Below, piece by piece: positions 1 through 6,665 of a stretch of 7,968 nucleotides of DNA (its first letter is position 1; the number at the start of each line of letters is the position of its first letter). The notes below the pieces were generated by a model that ran no database searches, was not told the DNA's origin, and worked only from the letters and a program-made list of their open reading frames with translations. This stretch comes from an uncultured Actinomycetes bacterium (GTDB lineage: Bacteria; Actinomycetota; Thermoleophilia; Solirubrobacterales; Thermoleophilaceae), in NCBI GenBank assembly GCA_946481495.1, contig CAMLNW010000126.1, positions 1 through 7,968 of the forward strand, in the 5' to 3' direction. A program made the position numbers and the translations under genes.

Positions 1-422
1 AGGAGCACATCGCGGTCAACCCGCGGATCGTCCTCGGCACTAAGGCCGACAAGCTGATGCAAGATTCGTGGAGCAACCCGATTGGCGATGTGCCACGCTC
101 GCTCCTGCTCCGCGACGGCGACGGGCATGCGTTCGTCAACTATCTCGCCCCGATCTTCGACGACCCGGCCACCAACCCGATCGAACCGCTCATCGGCCAC
201 CGCGATCTGATCACCGGGCACCTGAACGCGCAACGCGATCACAAGCGGCGCTGGGAGAAGTACCGCTGGGTCGCCGAGTACCACAACGACGTCGCGCGCA
301 AAGCCGCGCAGTGCGAGCTGCTAGCCAGGAACGGCAAGCCGCTCAGCGACCCCGACGAGCTGCTGATCCCCGCTGAGAGCATGACCTGGCGGTTCGATCC
401 GTTCCTCCCTCCCGAGACCTAA
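1..422 (+). CDS. C-terminal part of an unrecognised protein (5' end outside the window)
   Basis: An open frame enters from the left edge (first full codon at position 3) and ends at a TAA at 420-422, giving about 139 C-terminal residues. Codon use is that of a real gene: G/C dominates third positions and the frame has no internal stop. The fragment is soluble-looking, with no membrane segment. It is rich in charged and aromatic residues, with a stretch around RRWEKYRWVAEYHND and a proline-rich end (FDPFLPPET). The methionine at 57 is probably internal, because the frame continues upstream with plausible codons and no ribosome site precedes that ATG. I do not recognise a family and assign no function. 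The stop lies next to the operator candidate of the following gene, so the two genes are probably transcribed separately. Confidence 0.7.
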   Translation, partial: EHIAVNPRIVLGTKADKLMQDSWSNPIGDVPRSLLLRDGDGHAFVNYLAPIFDDPATNPIEPLIGHRDLITGHLNAQRDHKRRWEKYRWVAEYHNDVARKAAQCELLARNGKPLSDPDELLIPAESMTWRFDPFLPPET

Positions 423-443
423 CATATCTTTGTGATATATCCT
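422..443 (+). promoter_or_regulatory. Candidate PadR operator overlapping a -10 element
   Basis: A perfect inverted repeat ATATC-TTTGT-GATAT occupies 424-438, with one further pairing base on each side (422/440). This AT-rich dyad stands out in GC-rich DNA and lies directly upstream of the padR gene. A -10-like TATCCT (438-443) abuts its right arm, so a bound repressor would block RNA polymerase. PadR-family regulators typically bind AT-rich dyads at their own promoters. That this is the site for the adjacent PadR is inferred from position and symmetry. No convincing -35 is visible. Confidence 0.55.
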
Positions 444-451
444 GCTGAGAC

Positions 452-1009
452 ATGGAGCTCAGCAACACGTCCTATGTGATCCTCGGGATGCTCCGGAAGG
501 GGCCGAAGAGCGGCTATGAGATCAAGGCGAAGGCCGATATCTCGACGCGTTTCTTCTGGGCGATCAGCTACGGGCAGATCTATCCGGAGCTGAAGCGGCT
601 CGAGGAGGGCGGGTTGATCGAGGGGGTGACCGACCCCGGCGATGGCCGCCAGCGGCGGGTCTACTCGATCTCGACGGCCGGCGAGGAAGCGCTGCACGAG
701 TGGCTGACCAGCCCCGGCGAGTTGCACTCCGAGCTCCGCCACGAGGGGATCTTGCGCCTCTTCTTCGCCGACGCGATCGACCGCGACGAGCGCATCGTGC
801 TGCTGGACGCGATCCGCGCCAGGCACGAGCGGATCCGCTCGGAGCTGCTCGAGATCAAGCCCGCGGCGGAGGCGGCGTGCGACGAGAGCGGTGACCAAGC
901 CGAGCTGCTGACGCTCGAGACCGGGATCGCCTACCAGGAGTTCTTCGTCGGCCTCTGCGACCGCCTCGAGCGGCGCCTGGCCGATGCCGCCGCCAACGAA
1001 GGGAGCTGA
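452..1009 (+). CDS. PadR family transcriptional regulator
   Basis: This 185-residue protein has the layout of a PadR repressor. A winged-helix domain covers roughly residues 5-85: a SYVILGML first helix, the KSGYEIK turn, an FFWAISYGQIYPELKRLEEGGLIE recognition-helix region (about 34-57), and a wing with QRRVYSISTAGEEAL (about 68-81). A C-terminal helical dimerisation region, rich in E, R and L, covers about 90-180. Family members act as dimers that repress neighbouring transporter genes and release DNA on binding a small ligand. The ATG at 452 has no good Shine-Dalgarno but sits about 9 bases after a -10-like TATCCT, so the mRNA may be nearly leaderless. The MMPL transporter starts 4 bp after the stop, so repressor and pump are almost certainly co-transcribed and the pump is the likely regulated target. 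The inducer cannot be read from the sequence. Confidence 0.92.
   Translation: MELSNTSYVILGMLRKGPKSGYEIKAKADISTRFFWAISYGQIYPELKRLEEGGLIEGVTDPGDGRQRRVYSISTAGEEALHEWLTSPGELHSELRHEGILRLFFADAIDRDERIVLLDAIRARHERIRSELLEIKPAAEAACDESGDQAELLTLETGIAYQEFFVGLCDRLERRLADAAANEGS
998..1005 (+). promoter_or_regulatory. Shine-Dalgarno fixing the MMPL transporter start
   Basis: GAAGGGAG ends 8 nt before the ATG at 1014, a standard ribosome-site spacing. The alternative in-frame ATG at 984 lies inside the padR gene, has no such site, and would add ten residues (PPPTKGAEP after Met) unlike the start of an MMPL protein. The site overlaps the last padR codons, so translation of the two genes may be coupled. Confidence 0.75.
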
Positions 1010-1013
1010 ACCG

Positions 1014-3152
1014 ATGTTCGACGCGCTCGCACGCCTCGCCGACGGACGCGGCAAGTTGGTCGTCGTCCTCGCCGTCCTGTTCTTCCTCGTCGCCGGCGCT
1101 GTCGGCGGCGGCGTGGCCGACAAGCTCGACCCGTACGGGGCCGACGACCCCGACAGCGAGACCTACAAGGCCGCCGAGCAGTGGCGCAACGCGGGCCACC
1201 GCGACACGAGCCTGGTGGTGCTGATCGACGGCCGCGTCAACAGCCCCGCCACCGAGCGCCACGCGGCCGCGATCCAGGACGAGCTCGAGGCCGACCGCGA
1301 CGTCGCGTCGGTGGCCGGCTACGCCACCACCCACCAGCGCGACTTCGTCGCGAACGACGGCGGCGCGCAGTACCTCGCGGTCGCGCTGAAGCCAACCGAC
1401 GACAAGCCCTGGCAGGAGGCCGCCGAGCGGATCGCCGACGATCTGGCGGCCCAGCCCGGGGTGAGCGTCGGCGGCCCGGCGCTCGCCCAGGCACAGGTCA
1501 ACGAGCAGGTCGAGTCCGACCTTCAGCGGGCTGAGATGCTCGCCTTCCCGCTGCTTTTCCTGCTGTCGCTGCTGTTCTTCCGCAGTCTCGTCGCCGCCGC
1601 GCTGCCGTTGCTGGTCGGCGGGCTTGCGATCGTCGGGACCTTCCTGACGCTCAGCATCGCCTCGGAGCTCGGCTCGATCTCGATCTTCGCGCTCAACCTG
1701 ACCACAGGCCTCGGGCTGGGTCTCGCGATCGACTACTCGCTGTTCGTCGTCTCGCGCTACCGCGAGGAGATCGCCAAGGACGGGCCCGGCCTGCCGGCGA
1801 TGCGACGGACGCTGGCGACCGCCGGCCGCACCGTGCTGTTCAGCTCGCTGACGGTCGCCGCCGCGCTCGCGTCGCTGCTCGTCTTCCCCCAGCGCTTCCT
1901 CTATTCGATGGGCCTCGGCGGCGCGGCCGTCGCGCTGCTGGCGGCGGCGGTGTCGCTGGTCGTGCTGCCGGCCGTCCTGGCGCTGCTCGGCAACCGCGTC
2001 AACGCCGGCGCGCCGAAGTTCCTCCAGCGGCGCGCCGAGGCCGACGCGCGCCCCGACAGCGCCGGCTTCTGGTACCGCCTGTCGCGCTTCGTGCAGCGCT
2101 TCCCCGGCCGGATCGCGATCGCCGCGACGGTGCTGATGCTGACGCTCGGAATCCCGTTCTGGTCGATCGAGTTCACTTCGGTCGACGCCCAGGTGCTGCC
2201 GCAGGACAAGAGCGCGCGCCAGGTCGACGACACGCTGCGCGCCGACTTCCCGCCGTTCCGCGACGCGCCGATCGACGTGCTGGTCACGGGCGCCGACCGG
2301 GCTGACGCGGCGGCGGTTCGTGACCAAGTCGCCCAGGTCGACGGCGTCGCCGCCGTTGGCCGGCCGCAGACCCTCGGCGACGGCGACGCCCTGATCCAGG
2401 CGATCGTGGCGACGCCCCACATCTCGGAGACGAGCCAGGACGCCGTGCGGCAGATACGCGATCTCCCGCCGCCGCCCGGCGCAACGGTCCAGGTGACTGG
2501 ATCGACGGCCGACTTCGTCGACTTCCAGAGCAGCCTCGTCGACCATCTGCCGTATGCCGTGGCGATCGTCGTGATCGCCACGCTGACGATCCTCTTCCTG
2601 ATGACCGGTTCGGTGGTGCTGCCGATCAAGGCACTGCTGATGAACGTCCTCAACCTGAGCGCCGTCTTCGGGATCCTGGTGTTCGTCTTCCAGGACGGAC
2701 GGCTCGAGAGCCTGCTGTCCTACACCAGCCAGGGCGGCCTCGAGCAGACGATGCCGATCCTGCTGTTCGCCGTCGCGTTCGGCCTATCGACCGACTACGC
2801 CGTCTTCCTGCTGTCGCGGATCAAGGAGGCGCGCGACGCCGGCGCCTCGAACGCCGACAGCGTGGCGATCGGGCTCGAGCGGACCGGCCGGATCGTTACC
2901 GCCGCCGCGCTGCTGTTCGCGGTCGCGATCGGAGCGTTCGCGACCTCGGAGATCATCTTCATCAAGCAGAACGGCGTCGGCACCGCGCTCGCCGTGCTGC
3001 TCGACGCGACGATCATCCGCGCTCTGCTGGTTCCCTCGCTGATGGAGCTGCTCGGCGAGTGGAACTGGTGGGCGCCGGCGCCGCTGCGCCGGCTGCACGA
3101 GCGGATCGGCATCAGCGAGACGCAGTCCGCCAAGGTAGGACCAACGGTCTAG
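1014..3152 (+). CDS. MMPL family (RND-type) inner-membrane transporter
   Basis: This 712-residue protein is a two-fold repeat, as in the MMPL branch of the RND superfamily. TM1 (about 14-33) is followed by an extracytoplasmic domain (about 35-170) and a five-helix bundle (about 175-328). The second half repeats this: a helix at about 367-386, a second outer domain to about 510, and five helices at about 512-680. Each half carries the Asp-Tyr pair of the proton relay: D240-Y241 in GLAIDYSLFVVSR and D594-Y595 in GLSTDYAVFLLSR. These match the paired DY motifs known for MmpL3. The protein therefore probably uses proton flux to export a lipid or hydrophobic drug. It has only a short C-terminal tail, unlike mycobacterial MmpL3. 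It is the second gene of a padR-mmpL operon, which favours an inducible efflux role. The substrate cannot be determined. Confidence 0.93.
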   Translation: MFDALARLADGRGKLVVVLAVLFFLVAGAVGGGVADKLDPYGADDPDSETYKAAEQWRNAGHRDTSLVVLIDGRVNSPATERHAAAIQDELEADRDVASVAGYATTHQRDFVANDGGAQYLAVALKPTDDKPWQEAAERIADDLAAQPGVSVGGPALAQAQVNEQVESDLQRAEMLAFPLLFLLSLLFFRSLVAAALPLLVGGLAIVGTFLTLSIASELGSISIFALNLTTGLGLGLAIDYSLFVVSRYREEIAKDGPGLPAMRRTLATAGRTVLFSSLTVAAALASLLVFPQRFLYSMGLGGAAVALLAAAVSLVVLPAVLALLGNRVNAGAPKFLQRRAEADARPDSAGFWYRLSRFVQRFPGRIAIAATVLMLTLGIPFWSIEFTSVDAQVLPQDKSARQVDDTLRADFPPFRDAPIDVLVTGADRADAAAVRDQVAQVDGVAAVGRPQTLGDGDALIQAIVATPHISETSQDAVRQIRDLPPPPGATVQVTGSTADFVDFQSSLVDHLPYAVAIVVIATLTILFLMTGSVVLPIKALLMNVLNLSAVFGILVFVFQDGRLESLLSYTSQGGLEQTMPILLFAVAFGLSTDYAVFLLSRIKEARDAGASNADSVAIGLERTGRIVTAAALLFAVAIGAFATSEIIFIKQNGVGTALAVLLDATIIRALLVPSLMELLGEWNWWAPAPLRRLHERIGISETQSAKVGPTV

Positions 3153-3156
3153 CGCT

Positions 3157-3186
3157 GCCGGGACGGCGTAAGACCGCCGCCCCGGC
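3157..3186 (+). terminator. GC-rich hairpin between convergent genes
   Basis: GCCGGGACGGCG (3157-3168) pairs with CGCCGCCCCGGC (3175-3186) at 11 of 12 positions around a TAAGAC loop. It begins 4 bases after the mmpL stop and ends 16 bases before the stop of the opposing gene. It could therefore act as a shared, bidirectional terminator. There is no T-tract on either side, so it is not a canonical intrinsic terminator. Stem-only terminators are common in high-GC actinobacteria. Confidence 0.6.
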
Positions 3187-3202
3187 GCGCCAGAAGTTCC
3201 GA

Positions 3203-3721
3203 CTATGCTTCGACCTGAAAGGCGTTGTCGAAATGTAGTTCGCCATTTATTTCGACCCTGAACGGTATCCCGAAGATCCTGCGCAATATTGAGCTTTCGC
3301 AATGGACTTCCGCCCAGCCGTCGCCAATCGAACATGTCATCTCGCCACCGAAATCGGAGCCGCTAGCACCGGACCCCTCGAAGCAAATGTCGGTGGTAAC
3401 CGAATGCTCGCTTGTCAACTGACCTTCCCAGCCGGCGTCATCACAATCGTTGACTGTTGTGCAGGCTCCCTCTCCGGGCGCGCTGAAGGCGACGTTATGG
3501 AAGTCGAAGTGCCCATTCGCCGTAACATTCGCTTCCATGTTGTCAGTGCATTCAAACAATTCCACCTCACCCATGATAGGTATGTGCACACCGACATGAA
3601 ATTCGATGCCGTTAGTTTCAAACATTCCCGGATTATCGATCTGAGCAGCTGTCGCGGCCGATGCAGACGCGGCAATAGCAGCCAGCGCCGTCACCGCGAG
3701 CAGAACAGGCTTGCGGAACAT
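3203..3721 (-). CDS. Small secreted six-cysteine protein, single copy of an NPGMFE/GWEGQ domain
   Basis: This 172-residue protein has a clear Sec signal peptide: MFRK, a hydrophobic alanine/leucine-rich core, and a probable cut after A26 (ASAATAA|QIDN). I chose the ATG at 3721 because AAAGGGG lies 6 nt upstream; an in-frame extension to 3790 would put 23 polar residues before the signal. The mature part is one domain with cysteines at 58, 87, 93, 113, 130 and 141, probably three disulfides. Motifs in order are NPGMFE (30-35), GE (51-52), GH...H (70-75), NDCDDAGWEGQLTSEHS (91-107), GGEMTC (125-130), DGWAEVHC (134-141) and GEL (160-162). The same domain occurs twice in the protein encoded at 6666-7652. 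I do not recognise the family and its function is unknown. The gene is clearly AT-richer than its neighbours, with 60-base stretches near 45-50% GC, which hints at separate ancestry or relaxed selection. Confidence 0.85.
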   Translation of the reverse strand: MFRKPVLLAVTALAAIAASASAATAAQIDNPGMFETNGIEFHVGVHIPIMGEVELFECTDNMEANVTANGHFDFHNVAFSAPGEGACTTVNDCDDAGWEGQLTSEHSVTTDICFEGSGASGSDFGGEMTCSIGDGWAEVHCESSILRRIFGIPFRVEINGELHFDNAFQVEA

Positions 3722-3727
3722 GCGTAA

Positions 3728-3734
3728 CCCCTTT
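3728..3734 (-). promoter_or_regulatory. Shine-Dalgarno for the single-domain secreted protein
   Basis: On the - strand AAAGGGG lies 6 nt before the ATG at 3721. It decides the start in favour of a protein that begins directly with its signal peptide. Confidence 0.65.
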
Positions 3735-3903
3735 GACAGCGGACGAGCACTGGTCGCCCGCCCGCAGTTGTCACGCTTAGCCGACCACACTCAGCAGGCT
3801 ACGAAAACTCAAGCCCCTCCCTGGCCGGAGCGTGTTGAATGTGACAATTCTAACTCACGCCTGAGAACTGCCTCGGTCAGATAAGTCCAAGCCTTAGTGA
3901 CCA

Positions 3904-3928
3904 GCGCGACAGTCGCGCCTGACATAAT
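3904..3928 (+). promoter_or_regulatory. Perfect palindrome next to a -10 element upstream of the hydrolase gene
   Basis: GCGCGAC-A-GTCGCGC (3904-3918) is a perfect 7-bp dyad with a one-base centre. It lies 4 bases before CATAAT (3923-3928), which matches the -10 consensus at five of six positions. A weak -35-like GTGACC lies at 3897-3902, but the 20-bp spacing is too long. A dyad between -35 and -10 is a classic repressor position, so this may be an operator for the hydrolase gene, whose ATG is at 3940. The regulator is unknown. The rest of the 218-bp divergent gap (3722-3939) is AT-richer than the genes and shows no other strong element. No convincing promoter for the - strand gene was found. 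Confidence 0.5.
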
Positions 3929-3939
3929 CATGCATACCT

Positions 3940-4794
3940 ATGGGAACGGCGACATCGCGTACACGCAGCTTCAAGCACGACGGCCACCGGCTCGTCTACG
4001 ACGAGTACGGCAAGGGCGAGCGCCCGATCGTGCTGATGCCCGGGCTGCTGTTCAACCGCAAGATGCATCGGCCGCTGGCCGAGGAGCTGGCGGAGCGCGG
4101 CCACCGCGTCCTCTGCCTCGACCTGCTCGGCCACGGCGACTCGGACCGTCCCAAGGAGATGTGGGAGTACTCGATGACCACCTTCGGGGCGCAGACGCTC
4201 GGGCTGCTTGACCACCTCGGGATTGAGCAGGCGGTGCTCGGCGGCACTTCGCTCGGAGCCAACAGCGCGCTCGAGGCGACGGCACGCGACCAGTCGCGCG
4301 TGAAGGGCCTGCTGATCGAGATGCCGGTGCTCGACAACGCGCTGCTCGGCTGCGCGATCGGCTTCACGCCGCTGCTGGTGTCGTTGACCTTCGGGGCGCC
4401 GATCACGCGGCCGCTGAGCCGGATCGCGCGGCTCGTCCCGCGGCGGGGGCCGCTGCTCGGCAAGATGATGCTCGACTGGGTGAGCCAGGATCCGAAGCCG
4501 TCCGCCTCCGTGCTCCAGGGCCTGTTCTTCGGCCGCGTGGCGCCGCCGACCGAGGTCCGTCGCACGCTCGCCCCGCCGACGCTGGTGATCGGCCACAACC
4601 GCGATCCGATCCACCCCTTCTCCGACGCCGACATGCTCGTCCACGAGATGCCGAACGCGAGAATCGTTGAAGCCTCCTCGATCGTCGAGCTGCGCACGGC
4701 GCCGGAGCGCCTGACCGGTGAGATCGCGGACTTCGTCGACGACTGCTGGACGGCGCCACGGATGCGGGTGGCGCGCGCCGCGGCCGCCCACTAG
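3940..4794 (+). CDS. Alpha/beta-hydrolase-fold protein with an unusual triad
   Basis: This 284-residue protein follows the alpha/beta hydrolase fold. The first strand and oxyanion-type loop are VLMPGLLFNR (31-40), with PG in place of the usual HG. Then come LDLLGHGDSDRP (60-71), the nucleophile elbow GGTSLGA with Ser104 (101-107), a helical cap region (about 135-200), and the acid-strand motif VIGHNRDPIHP with Asp222. The expected histidine before PERLTGEIADFV is absent: the aligned stretch reads ASSIVELRTAPER (245-257). It may use another histidine (H219, H225 or H235 are nearby), or it may not be a classical hydrolase. No signal peptide or membrane helix is seen, so it is probably cytoplasmic. 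The ATG at 3940 has no Shine-Dalgarno but follows CATAAT by 11 bases, suggesting a short or absent leader. The DUF3105 gene starts 12 bp downstream. The substrate is unknown. Confidence 0.85.
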   Translation: MGTATSRTRSFKHDGHRLVYDEYGKGERPIVLMPGLLFNRKMHRPLAEELAERGHRVLCLDLLGHGDSDRPKEMWEYSMTTFGAQTLGLLDHLGIEQAVLGGTSLGANSALEATARDQSRVKGLLIEMPVLDNALLGCAIGFTPLLVSLTFGAPITRPLSRIARLVPRRGPLLGKMMLDWVSQDPKPSASVLQGLFFGRVAPPTEVRRTLAPPTLVIGHNRDPIHPFSDADMLVHEMPNARIVEASSIVELRTAPERLTGEIADFVDDCWTAPRMRVARAAAAH

Positions 4795-4806
4795 TCTTCG
4801 ATCGCG

Positions 4807-5526
4807 ATGGCCAGTCGGAGGGAGCAAAAGGAGCAGCTGCGCAAGGAGCGCGAGCAGCGCGAAGCCGCCGTGAAGGCGGAGCAGCGCCGCAAGCAGCTGA
4901 TCGGCTACGGCGTTGGCGGCGGGATCGCCGTCGTCGCGGTGATCATCGCCATCGTGCTGCTCGCCGGTGGCGGTGGCGGCAGCAACTCGGCCTCTGGCGA
5001 CGTACTGCCCGACGGCGGCAGCGTGCCCGAGGTGCAGGACGATGTCGACGTCGCCGCAGCGGCCAAGGCCGCCGGCTGCGAGTTGAAGAGCTTCAAGGCG
5101 ACCGGACGCGAGCATCTCGCGGACCTCAACCAGACGGTCAAGTACGCGTCGAAGCCGCCGACCTCAGGCAACCACTACCAAGCTCCCGCCGAGGACGGCG
5201 CCTACGAGGACCCGCCGGACGTCAAGGAGCTCGTGCATACGCTTGAGCACGGCCGGGTGATCATCTGGCTCAACCAGAAGAAACTGACCGCCGACCAGCG
5301 CGCCAACCTCAAGGCCTACTACGACGAGGACACCTACCAGATGGTGATCACGCCGGACACGACCGGCATGACCTACGCAGTCGCGGCCACGGCGTGGAAC
5401 CGCGACCCGGAGCCGAACGGCACGGGCCAGCTGCTCGGCTGCCCGAAGTACGACGACGCGGTCTACACCGCACTCGAGTCCTTCAAGGACGAGAACCGCT
5501 CACGCGGTCCCGAGCCGGTTCCCTAG
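4807..5526 (+). CDS. DUF3105 domain membrane-anchored protein
   Basis: This 239-residue protein begins with a strongly charged, helical cytoplasmic segment (residues 1-30, rich in K, R, E and Q, probably coiled-coil). One transmembrane helix follows at about 35-53, then a glycine/serine linker (GGGGG at 54-58). The outer domain carries DUF3105 hallmarks: PPTSGNHY (117-124), HTLEHGRVIIW (144-154) and a late GC (211-212). Histidines 123, 144 and 148 are clustered and could bind a metal, and C91 with C212 could form a disulfide; both are inferences. The family has no established function that I know of. No Shine-Dalgarno precedes the ATG at 4807. The start is supported by the typical MASRREQKEQLRKERE opening and by its position 12 bp after the hydrolase stop. 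Its stop overlaps that of pyrD on the other strand. Confidence 0.88.
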   Translation: MASRREQKEQLRKEREQREAAVKAEQRRKQLIGYGVGGGIAVVAVIIAIVLLAGGGGGSNSASGDVLPDGGSVPEVQDDVDVAAAAKAAGCELKSFKATGREHLADLNQTVKYASKPPTSGNHYQAPAEDGAYEDPPDVKELVHTLEHGRVIIWLNQKKLTADQRANLKAYYDEDTYQMVITPDTTGMTYAVAATAWNRDPEPNGTGQLLGCPKYDDAVYTALESFKDENRSRGPEPVP

Positions 5527-6572
5527 TCGCGGCTGCTCGCACGCTTCGCAAGCTCGCGGTTGACGCGCCGCGGCCAGAGCGGGCCGCCATAGACGAAGCC
5601 GGTGTAGGCCTGGACGAGGGTCGCCCCGGCATCGAGCCGCTCCAAGACGTCGTCGGCTGTCTCGATGCCGCCGACGGAGATCAGCACGAGGTCATCGCCG
5701 GCGCGGGCGCGCAGGCGACGCAGCACCTCGACCGCACGGCGCTTGAGCGGCGCGCCTGAGATCCCGCCGTAGACGGCGGCGCGCTCCTCGGCGCTTGAGC
5801 GCTCGAGGACGCCAGCGTCGACCGTCGTGTTGACGGCGACGAGCCCGTCCAGCCGCGCGACGACCGCGTAGTCCGCGATCTCGTCGATCTCGTCGTCGGC
5901 AAGGTCGGGAGCGATCTTGACCAGCAGCGGCGGCGCGTGGCCGATCGCGCTCAGCTCCTCGCGAACCGCGTCGACGAGCCCGCGCAGCGGCTCGACCGCG
6001 TGCATCGCGCGCAGTCCGGGGGTGTTCGGCGAGCTCACGTTGATCACCAGGTAGTCGGCCAACGGGGCGAGCAGCCGGACGGTCTCACGGTAGTCGGCCG
6101 GCGCGTCCGCCAAATCGACGTCCATGCTCTTGCCGACGTTCACGCCGACGATGACGTGCGGAGGCCGTTCGGCGAGGCGCCGCGCAAATGCCGCGGCACC
6201 CGGATTCGGAAACCCCATCCGGTTGTAGAGCGCGCGGTCGCGCGGCAGGCGCCCGACGCGCGGCTTCGGATTGCCCGGCTGGGCGCGTGCGGTGACCGTG
6301 CCCACCTCAACGTGGCCAAAGCCGATATCCCCGAGCGCTGCGAAGCACTCCGCCTCCTTGTCGAGACCGGCGGCGACCCCGAGCGGACCGGGGAACGCGA
6401 GGCCGAGCGCCTCGACCTCTAGGCTCGAGGTGCTTGGCCTCAGTAGCCGGCGTAGCAGCGCCCCCACCCCGGGCAGCCGGCCGACCGCCGCGAGCGTCCG
6501 GGTTCCCAACCGGTGCGCACGCTCGGCGTCGAGGCGCAGCAAGAGGTGCCTGAAGAGGAAGCGGTAGACCAA
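5523..6572 (-). CDS. pyrD: Dihydroorotate dehydrogenase (quinone), class 2
   Basis: PyrD oxidises dihydroorotate to orotate, the fourth step of de novo pyrimidine synthesis, passing electrons through FMN to membrane quinone. The 349 residues match class 2 length and layout. An N-terminal helical membrane-association region (about 1-45: [18 protein letters not shown]) precedes the TIM barrel. FMN/substrate motifs are AAGLDKEAE (K72), YNRMGFPN (N118), GVNVGKS (N145), [12 protein letters not shown] with catalytic Ser181 (177-188), LLVKIAPDL (K219), VNTT (N248), SVGGI (299-303) and [11 protein letters not shown] (321-331). Class 1 enzymes would have Cys at the Ser181 position. The start is a TTG at 6572: no ATG or GTG lies upstream before an in-frame stop (only a CTG), and the N-terminus fits the family from here. 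No clear Shine-Dalgarno is present. It appears to be transcribed alone, with the downstream gene convergent. Confidence 0.95.
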   Translation of the reverse strand: MVYRFLFRHLLLRLDAERAHRLGTRTLAAVGRLPGVGALLRRLLRPSTSSLEVEALGLAFPGPLGVAAGLDKEAECFAALGDIGFGHVEVGTVTARAQPGNPKPRVGRLPRDRALYNRMGFPNPGAAAFARRLAERPPHVIVGVNVGKSMDVDLADAPADYRETVRLLAPLADYLVINVSSPNTPGLRAMHAVEPLRGLVDAVREELSAIGHAPPLLVKIAPDLADDEIDEIADYAVVARLDGLVAVNTTVDAGVLERSSAEERAAVYGGISGAPLKRRAVEVLRRLRARAGDDLVLISVGGIETADDVLERLDAGATLVQAYTGFVYGGPLWPRRVNRELAKRASSRD

Positions 6573-6629
6573 GGGGCCCAGACGCTAACCGCATCCGAGG
6601 ACGGCCGTGCGCGCCGTGAGGTCCCGGAG

Positions 6630-6657
6630 CGTCGGGCCGCCCGAAGGCGGCCCGACG
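6630..6657 (-). terminator. UUCG-loop hairpin after the two-domain secreted protein gene
   Basis: A perfect 12-bp stem spans 6630-6641 and 6646-6657. Read on the - strand, the loop is TTCG closed by C-G, the exceptionally stable cUUCGg tetraloop. It starts 8 bases after the TGA of the - strand gene (6666-6668), the right place for a terminator. There is no T-tract after it, so termination would be of the stem-only type seen in GC-rich actinobacteria. The 93-bp gap (6573-6665) must also hold the pyrD promoter, but no clear -35/-10 pair is visible there. Confidence 0.75.
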
Positions 6658-6665
6658 TCCAGTCG

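Noticed and set aside
984..1013. Earlier ATG at 984 for the MMPL transporter
   Set aside because: It lies within padR without a ribosome site, and the ATG at 1014 has GGGAG 8 nt upstream.
855..2546. Very long open frame (563 codons) on the - strand opposite the transporter
   Set aside because: It is antisense to a well-supported MMPL gene. The translation is a low-complexity mix of R, A, G, D and Q, as expected from the complement of GC-rich codons, with no domain or ribosome site.
3302..3727. + strand open frame of 141 codons across the single-domain secreted gene
   Set aside because: The - strand product has a signal peptide, conserved cysteines and a paralogue. The + strand product has none of these.
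3722..3790. Longer start of the single-domain secreted protein at 3790
   Set aside because: It would put 23 polar residues ahead of the signal peptide, whereas the ATG at 3721 has AAAGGGG at ideal spacing and aligns with the paralogue.
3930..3935. ATGCAT palindrome and an ATG at 3930 just before the hydrolase start
   Set aside because: A six-base palindrome is expected by chance, and the ATG is out of frame with the hydrolase and opens only an arginine-rich shadow.
3928..5115. Long - strand open frame (395 codons) opposite the hydrolase and DUF3105 genes
   Set aside because: It covers two recognisable + strand genes, and its product is an R/H/Q/A-rich shadow with no recognisable motif.
5937..6567. 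+ strand open frames opposite pyrD
   Set aside because: They are antisense shadows of a fully conserved PyrD; their arginine-rich products have no motifs.
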